Positions 21,426 through 62,023 are shown, counted from the first letter of the stretch. The stretch: DNA of 64,000 nucleotides from Tubulanus polymorphus (GCF_964204645.1 NC_134029.1:10220850-10284849), one strand, 5' to 3'. Notes: a model not told the origin generated them from the letters alone. Made by a program: numbers and translations.

Positions 21426-22592
21426 TAATTTTCTTGTTTATTACTTACACCTACATATCCCGACTTTGACACTTGAGGTATGTTCTGATTTAGATCGAAC
21501 AGGGATGACGGTCTATCAATACGCATAGAACTGTCTGACCACTTTTGCTCTATATCATCACATACGCATTAGTTTATTAGTTTACTGTTTCTGATGTTTT
21601 GACTGTAAACTCAGTCTCATTGCCACGATAGCTGGAACGCTGCCTCCGTTTGTGACCTTAGGATAGCAAGCTCAGTCTATCTACGCGCAATGGTGACTGG
21701 AAAGTTGCCTCTTGACATCAGTCTCATTAAAAGCTACCAAAAACCTAATCGTGACAATGTGAATAAAACCCGATCAAGACTGTATATATGTGTGTGTACA
21801 AACATGTATTCAATATTCACGTGTCTGTGCCGCTTTCTTACTGACGGTCTATCAATACGCATAGCACTGTCCGTTTGATTGCGATACATTCACGGACCTA
21901 ACTCACTGTATATTAGAAACACATAACTGCTCCCAGTGTAAAACTTATACTTTTAGGCAAATTCAGCACCAGATGTGAAGTACCATCTGCGCACCCCTTG
22001 ACGGAGAAACCCATCCTCATTGGAGCTGCACCGTCGATGTCATACAACTACACTTCGGATACCCCAGGGCCATACTCTCATCTGGAAAATTTGCATTTCG
22101 AAATGTGCTTTCTTCCTATCTAGTCAACACGCGGGATCATCAACTTAGAGGACTTCTACATCAACATCTACCCGAGAAAAAAAAACCACAATAAACTATC
22201 GGACTATTTACACGTAGAAAACGACCAAAAAAATATAAAAATGGACAAAATGATCTTGTAATATAGCTATTTCCAGAATCTCATTGTATTAAATTAGGCA
22301 GCCAGAAAAATTCACCCCAATCAGTCGCTTGCCGGTTCAGACTGAATGGAAGATTGTTTGGATGAACCGGAACCGAATTTCCAATTATGTACTTCGATTT
22401 TAAAATATTCTGTTAACTCGACCGCCGATCACACATCTATATCTGTACTTCGATTTCCGATTTCAAAATCAAACCCCCTGTTTCGCTCCCGGCAGGTGTG
22501 GTGGGTCTGTAAGGGGCACTCAATCGAAAAATCAAACAAAATTTACCAGCCAAATAAATAAATAATGGGGACAATCCCTATTTTAAGATCAG
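21426..22592. other. Non-coding remainder of the insertion
   Basis: Contains two direct copies of GACGGTCTATCAATACGCAT (21507 and 21843). Also contains a repeat at 22273-22345 that is related to 46210-46290 (AGGCAGCCA, CAGTCGCTTGCCGGTT). No gene recognised. Confidence 0.5.
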
Positions 22593-22601
22593 AAGACTAA
22601 C

Positions 22602-24358
22602 CCGATGGATTTTTGGGCTTACGCCAAGTCCAAAACAAAAGCTAAGTCATCTATACCTGATCTCCTTATCCCACATCCCACATCAGTTAAGGTCAGTAAT
22701 GAGATAGAGAAAGCAGAATTGCTAAATAATCAGTTTGTTAAAGCGTTTACATCAGAAAACTTGACAATCATCCCTGAACCGCAAAATAGACAGATTCTGG
22801 TGCCTTTTCAGCACATTCATATTACATGCAAGGCAGTGGAAAAAAAACTAATCAAGCTTAAACGTGTTCAAGAGTATGGGACCAGATGGCCTGCATCCAA
22901 GACTGCTAAAGGAAGTAGCTTCGGCTATAGCGGAACCCTTAACACTCATATTTCGCAGGAGTTTGAGTAATAGTATAGTACCAAACGACTGGAAAGAAGC
23001 CAACGTGACCCCATTATACAAAGGAAAGGGAAATAGAGCCGAGGGTGTAAACTACAGACCAGTTAGTCTTACATAGATCTGCTCAAAAATAATGGAAAGC
23101 TTCATAAGAGATCATATCATGAAGCATTTAGAAATCAATGGTTTGATCAGTCATCACCAGCATGGTTTTGTCAAAGGAAAAAACTGCGTGACGAATTTGC
23201 TGGAAGCACTAAATAACTGGACAACAGCCCTAGACTCTGGAAAAAGTGTAGATGTCATTTATACAGATTTTGCAAAGGCGTTTGACCGAGTCCCACACCA
23301 ACGACTTTTGAAAAAGATGCATAGTTACGGGCTATCGGACGAGGTATGTCTATGGGTTAATAATTTTCTGTCAGGTAGAGAACAAAAAGTGGTTATTAAT
23401 GGTCAATCGTCATCATCAGCGGCTGTCACTAGCGGCATACCCCAAGGATCGGTCTTGGGTCCAATACTATTTGTTATTTATATTGATGATTTGCAAGATG
23501 TGTTAGATTGTTGCGTGGGTATGTTTGCAGATGACACTTATATATAACATCATCGAAAAAATCAAAGACTGTGAGAATTTACAGGCAAATATTGACAGAA
23601 TGACAGTATGCCACAAACTGAGGCAACTGGGATTTCAAACGGCTAAATGCAAAGTAATGAGAATAGGTAGAAACCCACCGGATTTCAGGTACCACATGAA
23701 CTATGCTGATGGAAACCGCTTACCATTGGATGAAATCAAGTGTGAGAGAGACTTAGGAGTAGACGTCGACAATAAACTGATATTTGAATCACAAGTTCGA
23801 AATGTAGTGAACAAAGCATACAGAACATTATCAGCTATTAAAAACACATACGTCTATCTAGAAGAGGATACACTTATACCTCTGTATAAGGCCCTAATTC
23901 GACCGATATTAGAGTATGCTAATCTAGTATGGGCCTTGCAGTATCAAAAGGAAATTGACGCTATTGAGGCAGTCCAAAGGAGAGTTACTAGGATGGTTCC
24001 CCGATTACAGAATTTATCCTATGAACAGCGCCTAAAACAACTTAAACTTCCAACCCTGGTCTATAGAAGAATGAGGGGTGATGCAATCAACACGTACAAG
24101 TATGTACATGGTATATGTCCCTCCCCACCAAACTTTCTACCCAGGGTACTGTCCACTAGAACTCGCGGTCATCCATTTAAATTGTTTCTGTCAAGAGTAA
24201 AATTAAACTGTAGAAAATACTTTTTCAGCATTCGAACGATCCAGATCTGGAATTCGCTACCGTTAGAAGTTGTTAGTGCGCCGTCGGTGGATTGCTTTAA
24301 GGTCAGGCTTGACAGACATTGGAGTACGCACCCGAAGCTGTATTCCTATAAGGATTAA
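22602..24358 (+). pseudogene. CR1-like LINE ORF2: reverse transcriptase (downstream half of split element)
   Basis: Sequence resumes the CR1-like ORF after the Tx1 insertion. The RT is nearly complete: SMGPDGLHPRLLKE, VNYRPVSLT, GFVKGKNCVTNLLEA, IYTDFAKAFDRVPH, SGIPQGSVLGPILF and the catalytic FADDTYI. The thumb follows (ERDLGVDVDN, RPILEYANLVW), and the C-terminal end is FFSIRTIQIWNSLP with TAA at 24356-24358. Lesions are a frame change near 22870, a TAG after NYRPVSLT near 23075 and a frame change just after FADD near 23540. The C-terminal IWNSLP motif is typical of CR1/Jockey-like LINEs. About 340 bases of 3' UTR may follow. Confidence 0.93.
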
Positions 24359-25100
24359 ACTCTGAACATATGTTACGTGTGTATATATGAAACTTTTTAG
24401 AATTGTGTTATAAAAACGCTAGTGGAAACGGAATAGTAAGCGGATATAGCATCGATTTACGAATTTATAAAACTGCGCACCAACCAAAGCTGCAGTAGTG
24501 ATTTTTATTTACGCTAGGAGAGGTCAAGGTCTAAGAGACCAGAGTACCAAACGGATACGATACGATACGATACGAAAACGATCTAATAAAATCCTTAGAG
24601 TAAAATTGCAGTGTTCTTGTTTGGCACAGAGTGGCAGCACCTTTTAGTTAACATCATAGAGGAGGATGAAATGGGCACTCTATTCAATATGGGCTTCACC
24701 TTGGTAGACTGGTTGCCGGTCTACTTTTAGTTCGATTCTGACTATTCTGACTGCGAATGTAAGTGGCGCATAATTGGACAGGCAACCAGTCTATCCCCTG
24801 GGATCATCGAACCACTTCCGGTTAACGATTTTGTCACTTGGAATATCAATTCTAAAAGGTGTAAGCTCAGTTTGCGATTTTTCAATTTTCAATTTTCGAT
24901 TATTCAAAATTTTGCAGAACTAGTGCCCTATCAGTGGTTGGGCATTTAAAGTTTTTACAGCCAGGTTTGATTAGTTTGCCATCTAATGCTAAAATAAGGT
25001 TAGTAGGCCAGTCGCCCGTGACGTGAGAGGGACGCCCGTAGCCAGGGGGAGTCACCCCTTCGAACGATACTCGACAATTCTTTCGACGCGCAGTTAAAAT
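24359..25100. other. LINE 3' flank with (ACGAT)n microsatellite, no gene recognised
   Basis: A TACGATACGATACGATACGA run lies at about 24553-24580, which could be a LINE 3' tail. A 76-codon minus-strand open frame at 24900-25130 has no recognisable domain. The word ATATGCGGTCCTT near 25100 matches the start of the repeat at 25945. Confidence 0.5.
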
Positions 25101-25730
25101 ATGCGGTCCTTTCACAATAAATATTCTCATTTGATTTTCTCAGTCTACCGTAAACCTATCAACGCCGAGGCATACCTTCACTTCTTTTCGTTTACTGCTA
25201 AATCAATCAAAATTGGTCTTGCCCAATGCCTCTTTCTCCGTGCACTACGGATCTGCGATGAAACCTTCCTTTCGGCTGAATTTGACCATATATCCAACTC
25301 TCTTAAAAAATTGGCTTACCCTGATCACATTTTGAAAATTGCTATTTCTAAGGCTAAACGTACTTTCTTCAATTCTAAACCTCCAGAAAATAAAAAACAC
25401 ATTTCATTGAGAGTTCATTGTAGTTCCGTATGTACCTGTTATGGAAAAGTTTCGTCACTCTCTCCCTTTATTGGATAAACAAATCATTTTCACGTATGAA
25501 AACAAAATTAGTAAGACTGGTTAAAAACAATCAATCTAAACCTTTGGACTGCGGAGTTTACAAAATTCCTTGTTTTGGCTGTGATAAAATTTATCATTGT
25601 TTTAATTTTTTAATTTTGATAAAGCCGAAATTATTTATACTTCCAGCAATTACACTAAACGCCACATAGTTGAGTCTGCCCTAATTACTCGTCACTCAAA
25701 TATTAGTACCAATTTGAATAATGGCTTTTC
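25101..25730 (+). pseudogene. Penelope-like element: RT C-terminus and GIY-YIG endonuclease remnant
   Basis: The first frame reads VYRKPINAEAYLHFFS and RALRICDETFLSAEFDHI, which is the conserved C-terminal part of Penelope-like reverse transcriptases. After a frame change near 25475 it continues CGVYKIPCFGCDKIYHC, the start of the GIY-YIG endonuclease in which VY-IPC-C-K-Y-G is conserved. The catalytic Tyr-Ile-Gly text is already lost. The copy is 5' truncated. A closely related copy lies on the minus strand at 51690-53035 and shares RALRICDETFLSAEFDHIS exactly. Confidence 0.85.
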
Positions 25731-25823
25731 TCCGCACAATTCCCTTCTTTCTAAGTATATTACTTCATGCCTTGCCAAACACTAGTTATTTACTCACTCA
25801 CCAATTTACTCAATTAACCTGTT

Positions 25824-25861
25824 CTATATATATATCTATATATATATATATATATATATAC
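25824..25861. repeat. (TA)n microsatellite
   Basis: Alternating TA with one C interruption, between the Penelope-like remnant and the hammerhead-like motif. Confidence 0.95.
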
Positions 25862-25887
25862 CCCTGTTTTTAACCTATATCTCACAC

Positions 25888-25922
25888 CTGACGATGATCT
25901 CTAGGGCGAGATCGAAACGTCG
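25888..25922 (+). ncRNA. Hammerhead-like core (possible Penelope-associated ribozyme remnant)
   Basis: CTGACGA fits the hammerhead CUGANGA core. It is followed by a perfect 6-bp stem (GATCTC...GAGATC with loop TAGGGC) and then GAAAC, in the correct order and spacing for stem II. Penelope-like elements are known to carry hammerhead motifs, and one lies just upstream. I could not identify a convincing stem III/cleavage partner, and the sequence also folds as a plain hairpin because GACG pairs with CGTC. Confidence 0.4.
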
Positions 25923-25944
25923 TGTCTTTTATATATTTATCTTA

Positions 25945-26212
25945 TTATACGGTCCTTGATTTCACATCGTCACTGCTCTCAATTTTGACGTTCAAAAATC
26001 CAATAATCACCGGCAAATACCTGCATTTCATTTCAATACCTGCATTTTAAAGTGGTGAATTAATTAAGTTAATCAAGCTAGGGACTGCAGAGCTATATGA
26101 CATTCAATCAAAACTTATGTTTCAAAAATGAGCGCAAATTATCGCAACAATGGGGACCTCGAGGGACCGCGACAAAATGGCGCCTAGGAACTGGAAACTT
26201 CTTTATTGTGAT
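25945..26212 (+). repeat. Dispersed repeat, copy 1 (other copies 41063-41315 and 59765-59822)
   Basis: About 260 bp running from TACGGTCCTTGATTTCACAT to GAAACTTCTTTATTG. It matches the reverse complement of 41063-41315 along its length. It has no coding text and no clear terminal inverted repeats. It could be a SINE or a non-autonomous element. Confidence 0.85.
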
Positions 26213-27132
26213 GTGTTCTGGTACTATTACAGAACGAATGTCCTACCAGTATTAGTATTAGTAATTGAAACACTCTACGATGCCAATGACCGAAGTTTGA
26301 ATGTGAGTAAAATATTAACTAGATGCGTCGGGAATAGTTTTTCAAAGATCTTCTGGGGGAGGCCTCTAGACAGGCGAAGTAACTGCGGTGCTTGCTTTTC
26401 GAAAATACAGAACATGTCAAAAGTCTCCTTTTTATAATTCAAGAACGCCCCTTTTAAAATCCTGGCTACGGGCTTACTGACCACGCCAAAAAATATCGGA
26501 TTACATAGTCACGCCCCATGTCAGAGCGCCAGTGATAGAGAGTTGTCTGATCAGGGAAGTGTGATACTTCCCTGGTCTGATCAATACACGACGATAAAGA
26601 ACGTATAGGCTAATGTGTCACCGCATTCAGTTTCTCGAGAATGAAAAATTTAGGTGGGAGCACCCTTAACGCATCGAAGTACATTTAGCCGTTTATTGAT
26701 GATGAAAATTTGATTTCTGCTTACATTGTTCTCACATCCAATTAGTCACTATCATCCTTCTTCCCAATATATCAATTTTCTTCCCAATATATCACCCAAT
26801 AACTTTCCACTTTCACTAGAGCAGCCAAAAATCGACGCATCAACGAATTTTTCAGTACCGGCATACGCAATCTTCATCATGTTCATTTTCATCAAATTGC
26901 AAGAAACAAGTTCGGTCATAGCTTTTTTAAAAGTGAATTCTTTACTGTAACCAAGGGTGCGTCAGCCATGATATGATGTCTTCGTTGCCAAAAGGCTGAA
27001 ATTTCTTTTGTTTATGAAATGTTGTAATTTCTTGTGGAAACAGTTAATGCGAGATGAAACATATAATTTCGTTCGAATCAAAATATGAAAAAATATTCAT
27101 TTTTAACGTGTCACCTCCGGGGCTCCGTACAC
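26213..27132. other. No gene recognised
   Basis: AT-rich DNA with a short duplicated AATATATCA phrase near 26770-26790. Small open frames show no domain. Confidence 0.5.
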
Positions 27133-27135
27133 TTA

Positions 27136-27929
27136 AGGCTGGCTTATGTCGACAAGCAACGCGACGCCTACCGACGCAACTGGGTTTATCGCCGATGAGC
27201 GGCAACTTGCGGCCTACAAGAGGCCACCAGTTGCTCCTCAATCGGTTCGACATAAGCCGGCTTGCGACGGCAACGCGACGCCTACCGACTCGTTGCAAGC
27301 CGTATCCGGCTAGTTGCCCATGTTCTACTCCGGCCTACGGTAGGCGGGCAGTTGCTTTCGATCGCAGCCGACATAAGCTCATCTGCGACGCGACGGAACT
27401 GAGCGCAGGGGTTCCAGCCAATGAGAGACCGCATATACATAGTACAAATTATCACCGCTAGTTAGCGTCATTCGTAATTAGTCATAAACTTTCAAATTCA
27501 AGTAGTTCAAAACGTAAACCAAACCTTCAGCACGGCAGAGGACTGGACCGAAGATCTAGAAACGAAATTGGTAGAATTATGGTGTGAGCGGCCATCGTTA
27601 TATGATGTCGCTAGCACGTTGTATTCAAAACAGAATCAGAAAAATCTAAGTCTCAAAGAAATAGCTTTTCTAATAGAAATATATTTCCTAATAATTCAAA
27701 TTTATTCTCAAAATGCTTATCACGTGACCATTTGAGCTGTTGCAGTTGCTAGTAATCGCAACCGACATAAGCAGGGAAGCAACTGGGAGGATCTCATATC
27801 CCGCTAGTCGGCCTCAGTTGCTGCGAATCGGAGCGCAGTCGACATAAGCTGGGCTGCGATCGCGGTTGCTCTCAGTTGCGTCGGTAGGAGTCGGTAGGCG
27901 TCGCGTTGCTTGTCGACATAAGCCAGCCT
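27136..27929. mobile_element. PIF/Harbinger-type MITE with 40-bp terminal inverted repeats
   Basis: AGGCTGGCTTATGTCGACAA and the following 20 bases (27136-27175) are repeated as an exact complement at 27890-27929. The element is bounded by TTA on both sides (27133-27135 and 27930-27932), the target duplication expected for PIF/Harbinger. It is 794 bp long and non-coding. Subterminal parts contain repeated CGACATAAGC and CGACGCCTACCGAC words; the right end has an extra 10-base unit before the TIR match continues. Part of its interior recurs at 4398-4510, close to a Harbinger-type transposase remnant. Confidence 0.9.
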
Positions 27930-27938
27930 TTACGAATA

Positions 27939-28095
27939 CAGTCAACCCCCGATAAACCGCCACCCCGCCTACCACCAGGTTTCTCAATGTACATCTCTAT
28001 ACAAATACATAGTAAAACACACCCGATAAAGCGCCACTCTCTATACCGCCAAAATCGATCAGCACCGATGTGGGCGGTATATCGGGGGTTGACCG
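27939..28095. mobile_element. pogo/Tigger-like MITE (157 bp)
   Basis: Terminal repeats CAGTCAACCCCCGATAAACC and (complement of the right end) CGGTCAACCCCCGATATACC agree at 21 of 23 positions when the next CGCC is included. A TA dinucleotide flanks each end, the tc1/mariner-pogo target duplication. It lies nine bases from the Harbinger MITE. Non-coding. Confidence 0.8.
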
Positions 28096-29077
28096 TATTT
28101 TGACTGCGATTTATTTTCCATGGAATTATATCTACTCTAACGGCGAAAGACTGACGCGCAAAAGATAGCTGCGATCACCCGAGCATTCTTGGCCCGGAGC
28201 AACTGTTCACACGGGTGCTAAAAACTTCGACCTACTATATCAAACCACTAGGCTCAAGCCAATTTTTGGCAAGGGTCAATTATTGCGTGTTCTCACTTAT
28301 TAGGCACGGGCCAAATTTGAATCGGGCCTGATCCTTGCCATATTGGCCCGGGCCAAATCGTTTGCGTGTAATCGCGGCTAAGTGACGTCACGCACATGAA
28401 ATCTACAAATATTTAGTAGGACTTAAATGGCCGAATTATGGACTGACGCCAGCATTTTCCTTTTACATTCACGGATGGTTTGCGCAAGTTTGAGAAGCGA
28501 CGGACGTTTACTACGATTGCGTGATAGCTTAACCATCTGTGCAACTTCACATATTGTGTGTCGTCTCTAAATGTTGCAAAATGTGTTTGCATACTTTCGA
28601 ATATTTTGATCTTCCTAGAAAATATTTTGAAGAGTTCGATGAATATACAGTAAAAGTCCATTATAATGCCACTGTTGGGACCAGTGAAAAATATAATATG
28701 GCGTTTAAACGAATTTGGTGTTATGAATTATGTTCTCATTGAATTCGAGTTAGATTGAGCAAATCTTTTCTCCGAAAAATGTTGGCGTTTAATGAGTAAT
28801 GGCATTAAAAGGATGGCATTATAACAGATTTTGAGAGCATGACGTGCAAACATATTCCTCGAGTCACCAACTGAAAACAAACATGTCCAGGGCCCAATTC
28901 ACAGTACGATTTAAGTTTTATTTATCATTTAAATATCGGAATCCAAGGTTTTTAGTAACAACTACAAGTCGTGCAGGGAATCGTTATTATGAAAGGATGA
29001 TATTCATATTTCTTATCGGCTAGTTATTTCCCCATTAAGAAACGTGTGCCTATACCCCTTATGCTTGCCGTGGTAAC
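28096..29077. other. No gene recognised
   Basis: Contains repeated TTGGCCCGGGCC-like words (28190-28370) and a possible degraded MITE at about 28646-28840 (CCATTATAATGCC / ATGGCATTATAAC). No coding exon seen. Confidence 0.45.
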
Positions 29078-29280
29078 AGGTAAAAACCCCCCCGGTAAAA
29101 ATCCCCCATAGGTAGAAATCTTTTGTAAAAAGTATTATCTGTTTTCATAGGTTTTTTACTTTAATTTGTTAGAGAACAGATATTGGGGGGTTTTTTTACC
29201 GTGGGGGGGGATTTTTACCTGGGGGATTTTTACCGTGTGGGATTTTTACCAAGGGGATTTTTACCGGGGGGATTTTACCT
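29078..29280. repeat. GGGGGATTTTTACC repeat in both orientations
   Basis: Two units of GGTAAAAATCCCCC type at 29078-29120 face at least five GGGGATTTTTACC units at 29185-29280, giving a large imperfect hairpin. The open frames through it are artefacts of the repeat. Confidence 0.85.
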
Positions 29281-30018
29281 ACATTCGCTTGCCGTACCTG
29301 GTCAAATTTATCTTGTCCAAATTGAGATGTCTCAAGTGAGTATCCAATTCTGTTGTAACGTAGGAGCACATCAAGTATGTGCTCAACTTCCACGGATCAT
29401 TAAGAGTAACTAATGAAAATGTGGCCACTTGTTCCCACGTACACCATGAAGTAAGTCTGATCCAAATGGCACTGATCAATCCATGTCACTTCAATGGAAT
29501 CTAAAGTCTTGAAATACAGCCTATACATTCTAACAAAAAGTCTCATCATCGCTAATTTGTAACGTCTACGAATATTTATTTAGTTAGCAGCACCAATGAA
29601 CAGAAGCTGTTCTTACTTAACTATTGTCATTTTTGATCAAAATAATCTAACCTCGTTATGATTCACCAGAAGCACCAAAACATCAACCCTACATTTATTT
29701 ATCAGTTTGAAAACTGTACCGGTGTATGCTTAACCTGTGAGATACCAGAGACAGTGCTATTAAGGCATTTTTTAGTAATATCTTATCACACCCGAAATCC
29801 ACCACAAATGGTCTCCTAGGTCATATCGATATCACAGCTTTACTTTCATTCACACATTGACAAAACCTGAACACTAGATTTAGCGGCGACCGTTCACTCT
29901 TCCGCGATGAAAATGTCGTAGACACATATTGTTATCGACATAAAGGCGTACCATATTTATGTCACAGTTTGTCATTTTGTTATTATTTCATAATCATGTG
30001 ATTCGATGTTCACATAAT
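29281..30018. other. 3' flank of the Trk gene
   Basis: AT-rich DNA just beyond the Trk stop codon, probably including its 3' UTR. Several minus-strand AATAAA words (for example near 29575 and 29692) could be polyadenylation signals. No other gene recognised. Confidence 0.5.
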
Positions 30019-59497
<29,479 letters not shown>

Positions 59498-59764
59498 CTG
59501 AAATGAAACGAACAGTAAAAATTGCATGATATCGACATTAGAAAAACTAGAAGGTCTACACCCTAAATTATTGATTTACTACAAAGCCTACAAAGCCAAA
59601 AATAGGATATATGAGACACTCATCAATCGTACCTAAAATAATCATCATCTACGCATACATGACCACTAGAAATGCGGAGAAACCGGTAAAGGCATCAACG
59701 CATGGAGCGCTTAGGGTGACGGTGACCGCAATCAAGTGTAGCAATGCAGGAGTGAAGCCCACAA

Positions 59765-59822
59765 TGGGGACCTTGAGGGATCGCCACAAAATGGCGCCTA
59801 GAAACTGGAAACTTCTTTATTA
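59765..59822 (+). repeat. Dispersed repeat, copy 3 (partial)
   Basis: Only the right-hand portion of the 25945-26212 repeat is present: ATGGGGACCTTGAGGGAT and AAAATGGCGCCTAGAAACTG through CTTCTTTATT. Confidence 0.8.
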
Positions 59823-60545
59823 TAAGAGCCTAATACAATCACTAGTTAAGCCATGCTAATCCTTTTTTCTATTCATATTTGGAGTGCGTATCTGCTACCC
59901 CGAATTCTACCTAAAACGTCCTATGAATTATCTTTATTTTTTCCCTATTCTCAGTCACGTTTTTCGTTATAATTTTTCCCAGTAAAAACACAGTTCACAA
60001 TTTCCGCCTTAGTTTTTGAACGTATGATCTGCAAAAGTGTGATTTCTTTGTTATTCCCATCAAATAGAAAGACAATTTTTCCCTTCACCCATCCATTCAT
60101 TTCCTGAACAAAATTGGTACTCAGGCGCGGATCTACGTAGTGGAAAGGGATTTTTGTCAGGCACGGTTTTTTAATAATGGAAAGAAAGAGTTCGTTTGCT
60201 TAGATTCCTCTCTACGAATTTACGTCGCACTGTCGAAGTGTAGAGAATGTACAACTACCATGATAAACAATCGTCGAGCGGTCGAATTGTCGAACATTCG
60301 TCGATATTTCGTGTTGAATTGTCAAACCGTTGTGCATGTGCGCAGTGTGTTTTCCCCTATCAGCCATGTTAGTGCGAGACGTTCGGCCTAAGGGAATTTT
60401 TTCAGTTGGTATCAAAGAAAATGGAATGGTGTGATCAGCTAATCAAGTGTCTTTCGAATTATCTTTCTATAAAGCTTTTAGTCCGGGGATGGAAGTCAAA
60501 CATGAATCTATCGAACTAATCATCCTCCTCTATGTATAGGATAGA

Positions 60546-60631
60546 AACCTCGGTCACATTTCTACGCGAAATAGAACCGTCGAGGGCGCTTGCGCGAGAC
60601 GTTCTATTCGCGTAGAAATGTGACCGAGGTT
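60546..60631. repeat. Near-perfect long inverted repeat (hairpin)
   Basis: AACCTCGGTCACATTTCTAC GCGAAATAGAAC and its complement (31-32 bp arms, one extra A in the left arm) flank 23 bases that themselves contain GCGCTTGCGCG. Confidence 0.9.
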
Positions 60632-61240
60632 AAGAACCCGTTCAATCGCCCGAGATATATATCACACACTCGTCGTACCAGCCTTACCGTTGAAATGTAA
60701 ATCCCCATTTCATATACCTTGACTTAACCCAGGAAGAAAGCCACTAAATATTTGGATGGATATATGAAAGCTGTGGGTACTGGAGTGTGTAATGGGTAGT
60801 GTAGTGTGATCTGTGTGCATTTTGGTGGCCAGCACACAGATCACATTGTTCATTGGGGTTTAGTCCAGGACTCGCGAGATTTTCAACAACACGGAAGTAA
60901 CGTGTAATAAATGATGACTTGAATTGCATGACTACCTACCACCCCTCATTATTGTTGGAAAACTAAACGTTCCGCACTGACTAAAAATTAGTAATAATAA
61001 TCAATAACATTTTAGAAATGGCCAGAATTTTAACTTAGGTTCTATCTCATTTTTATTTTACAATTGCGATTGGTATAATTTTTTTTTAAACGGCCGTTAA
61101 GGCTTCATGTTTCGTCTGCAATTCACTGCAAATAGTTACGCAACTACGCACATTTCAGTGTTTTTGGCAGCTGTACACTCAATCGGCACCGTTCGTGACT
61201 AGCTTCACTGCGGAATTATCATTATCACCATATCACATCA

Positions 61241-61990
61241 TCAACTTATATTGTGCCTTAAAACCCTAACAGCCGAAATAATTGAAATACACACACGATT
61301 TCTATCATTGAAAATTGAGAGAATGGCCGTGTTTGTGTTCTGCTGCTTCGCGTTAATCCCGCGGGGTGGCGCCACCGCGCGGAGTGGTGCCGATACGTCC
61401 AGCATTCCTTTAATATACAGATGGGAAAGACCATTTAATGCTTTAAAAATCAATAAAACTGCCTCGAACTCGATACGTTTGTGTAAAGGTAGCCAGTGCA
61501 ATTCAAAGAACTGGCGTTATGCTATCAAATTAACGTTTTTGTACAATTAGGCGAGCAGCAGCATTTTGTATGGTTTGAAGACGACCAAGTTGACATTTCG
61601 TAACCCAAAGTAGTAAACTGTTACAATAGTCGAGCCTAGAAGTAATAAAGCAATGCACCAGTCTCTCTGTCAGGGCTTGGTCAAGTAGCTTTCTGATTTT
61701 ACTAATTCTGTAGAAAGCAAACGAAGCAGCTTTACATACGTGGTTAACAAACTTATCCATCGTCATGTAGATATAAAAAAACACCCAGATTTCGTACATT
61801 ATCTGAGAGATATTACATACATACATTATAGAGATATAAAGGAGTTTCCAACTTGGATCTCACTTCACTGAAACTTTTGAGAATTTGGTCTGAACTTTGA
61901 TGAGAAAAGGATAGCCTCTGTTTTAGAATCGTTTAAAAACAATAAATTATCCCCCATCCAAATGTGTATATCTGTAATACAGGATTCAAT
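61241..61990 (-). pseudogene. CR1/L2-type LINE ORF2, C-terminal third
   Basis: The minus strand reads WMGDNLLFLNDSKTEAILF, CFITSRLDYCNSLL, LQTIQNAAARLI and MHWLPLHKRIEFEAVLLIF, and ends AVRVLRHNIS. These are the standard CR1/L2 RT C-terminal motifs. There is a frame change near 61520-61540 and stops around 61830. The 3' end is the same as the relic at 7545-7735. It lies upstream of the located Trk exons, in the same orientation as Trk. Confidence 0.9.
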
Positions 61991-62023
61991 CTTACATCAG
62001 ATAGAATTGGCTTTTTACAAACG

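Larger units (their letters stand above)
16278..22592 (+). mobile_element. 6.3-kb insertion carrying a Tx1-like non-LTR retrotransposon
   Basis: The nonamer AAGACTAAC at 16269-16277 is repeated at 22593-22601, immediately before CR1 sequence resumes in the same frame. This is the expected footprint of target-primed insertion. The insert begins inside an ORF1 tail (5' truncated), continues with a degenerate EN-RT ORF2, and then with a long non-coding 3' part. Whether the last 1.1 kb belongs to the Tx1 element or to a further repeat is unclear. An AATAAATAAATAATG stretch at 22550-22565 could be a degraded 3' tail. Confidence 0.8.

Noticed and set aside
28646-28840. Possible second pogo-like MITE
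   Set aside because: The inverted ends (CCATTATAATGCC/ATGGCATTATAAC) are short and imperfect and no clear TA-bounded limits were found.
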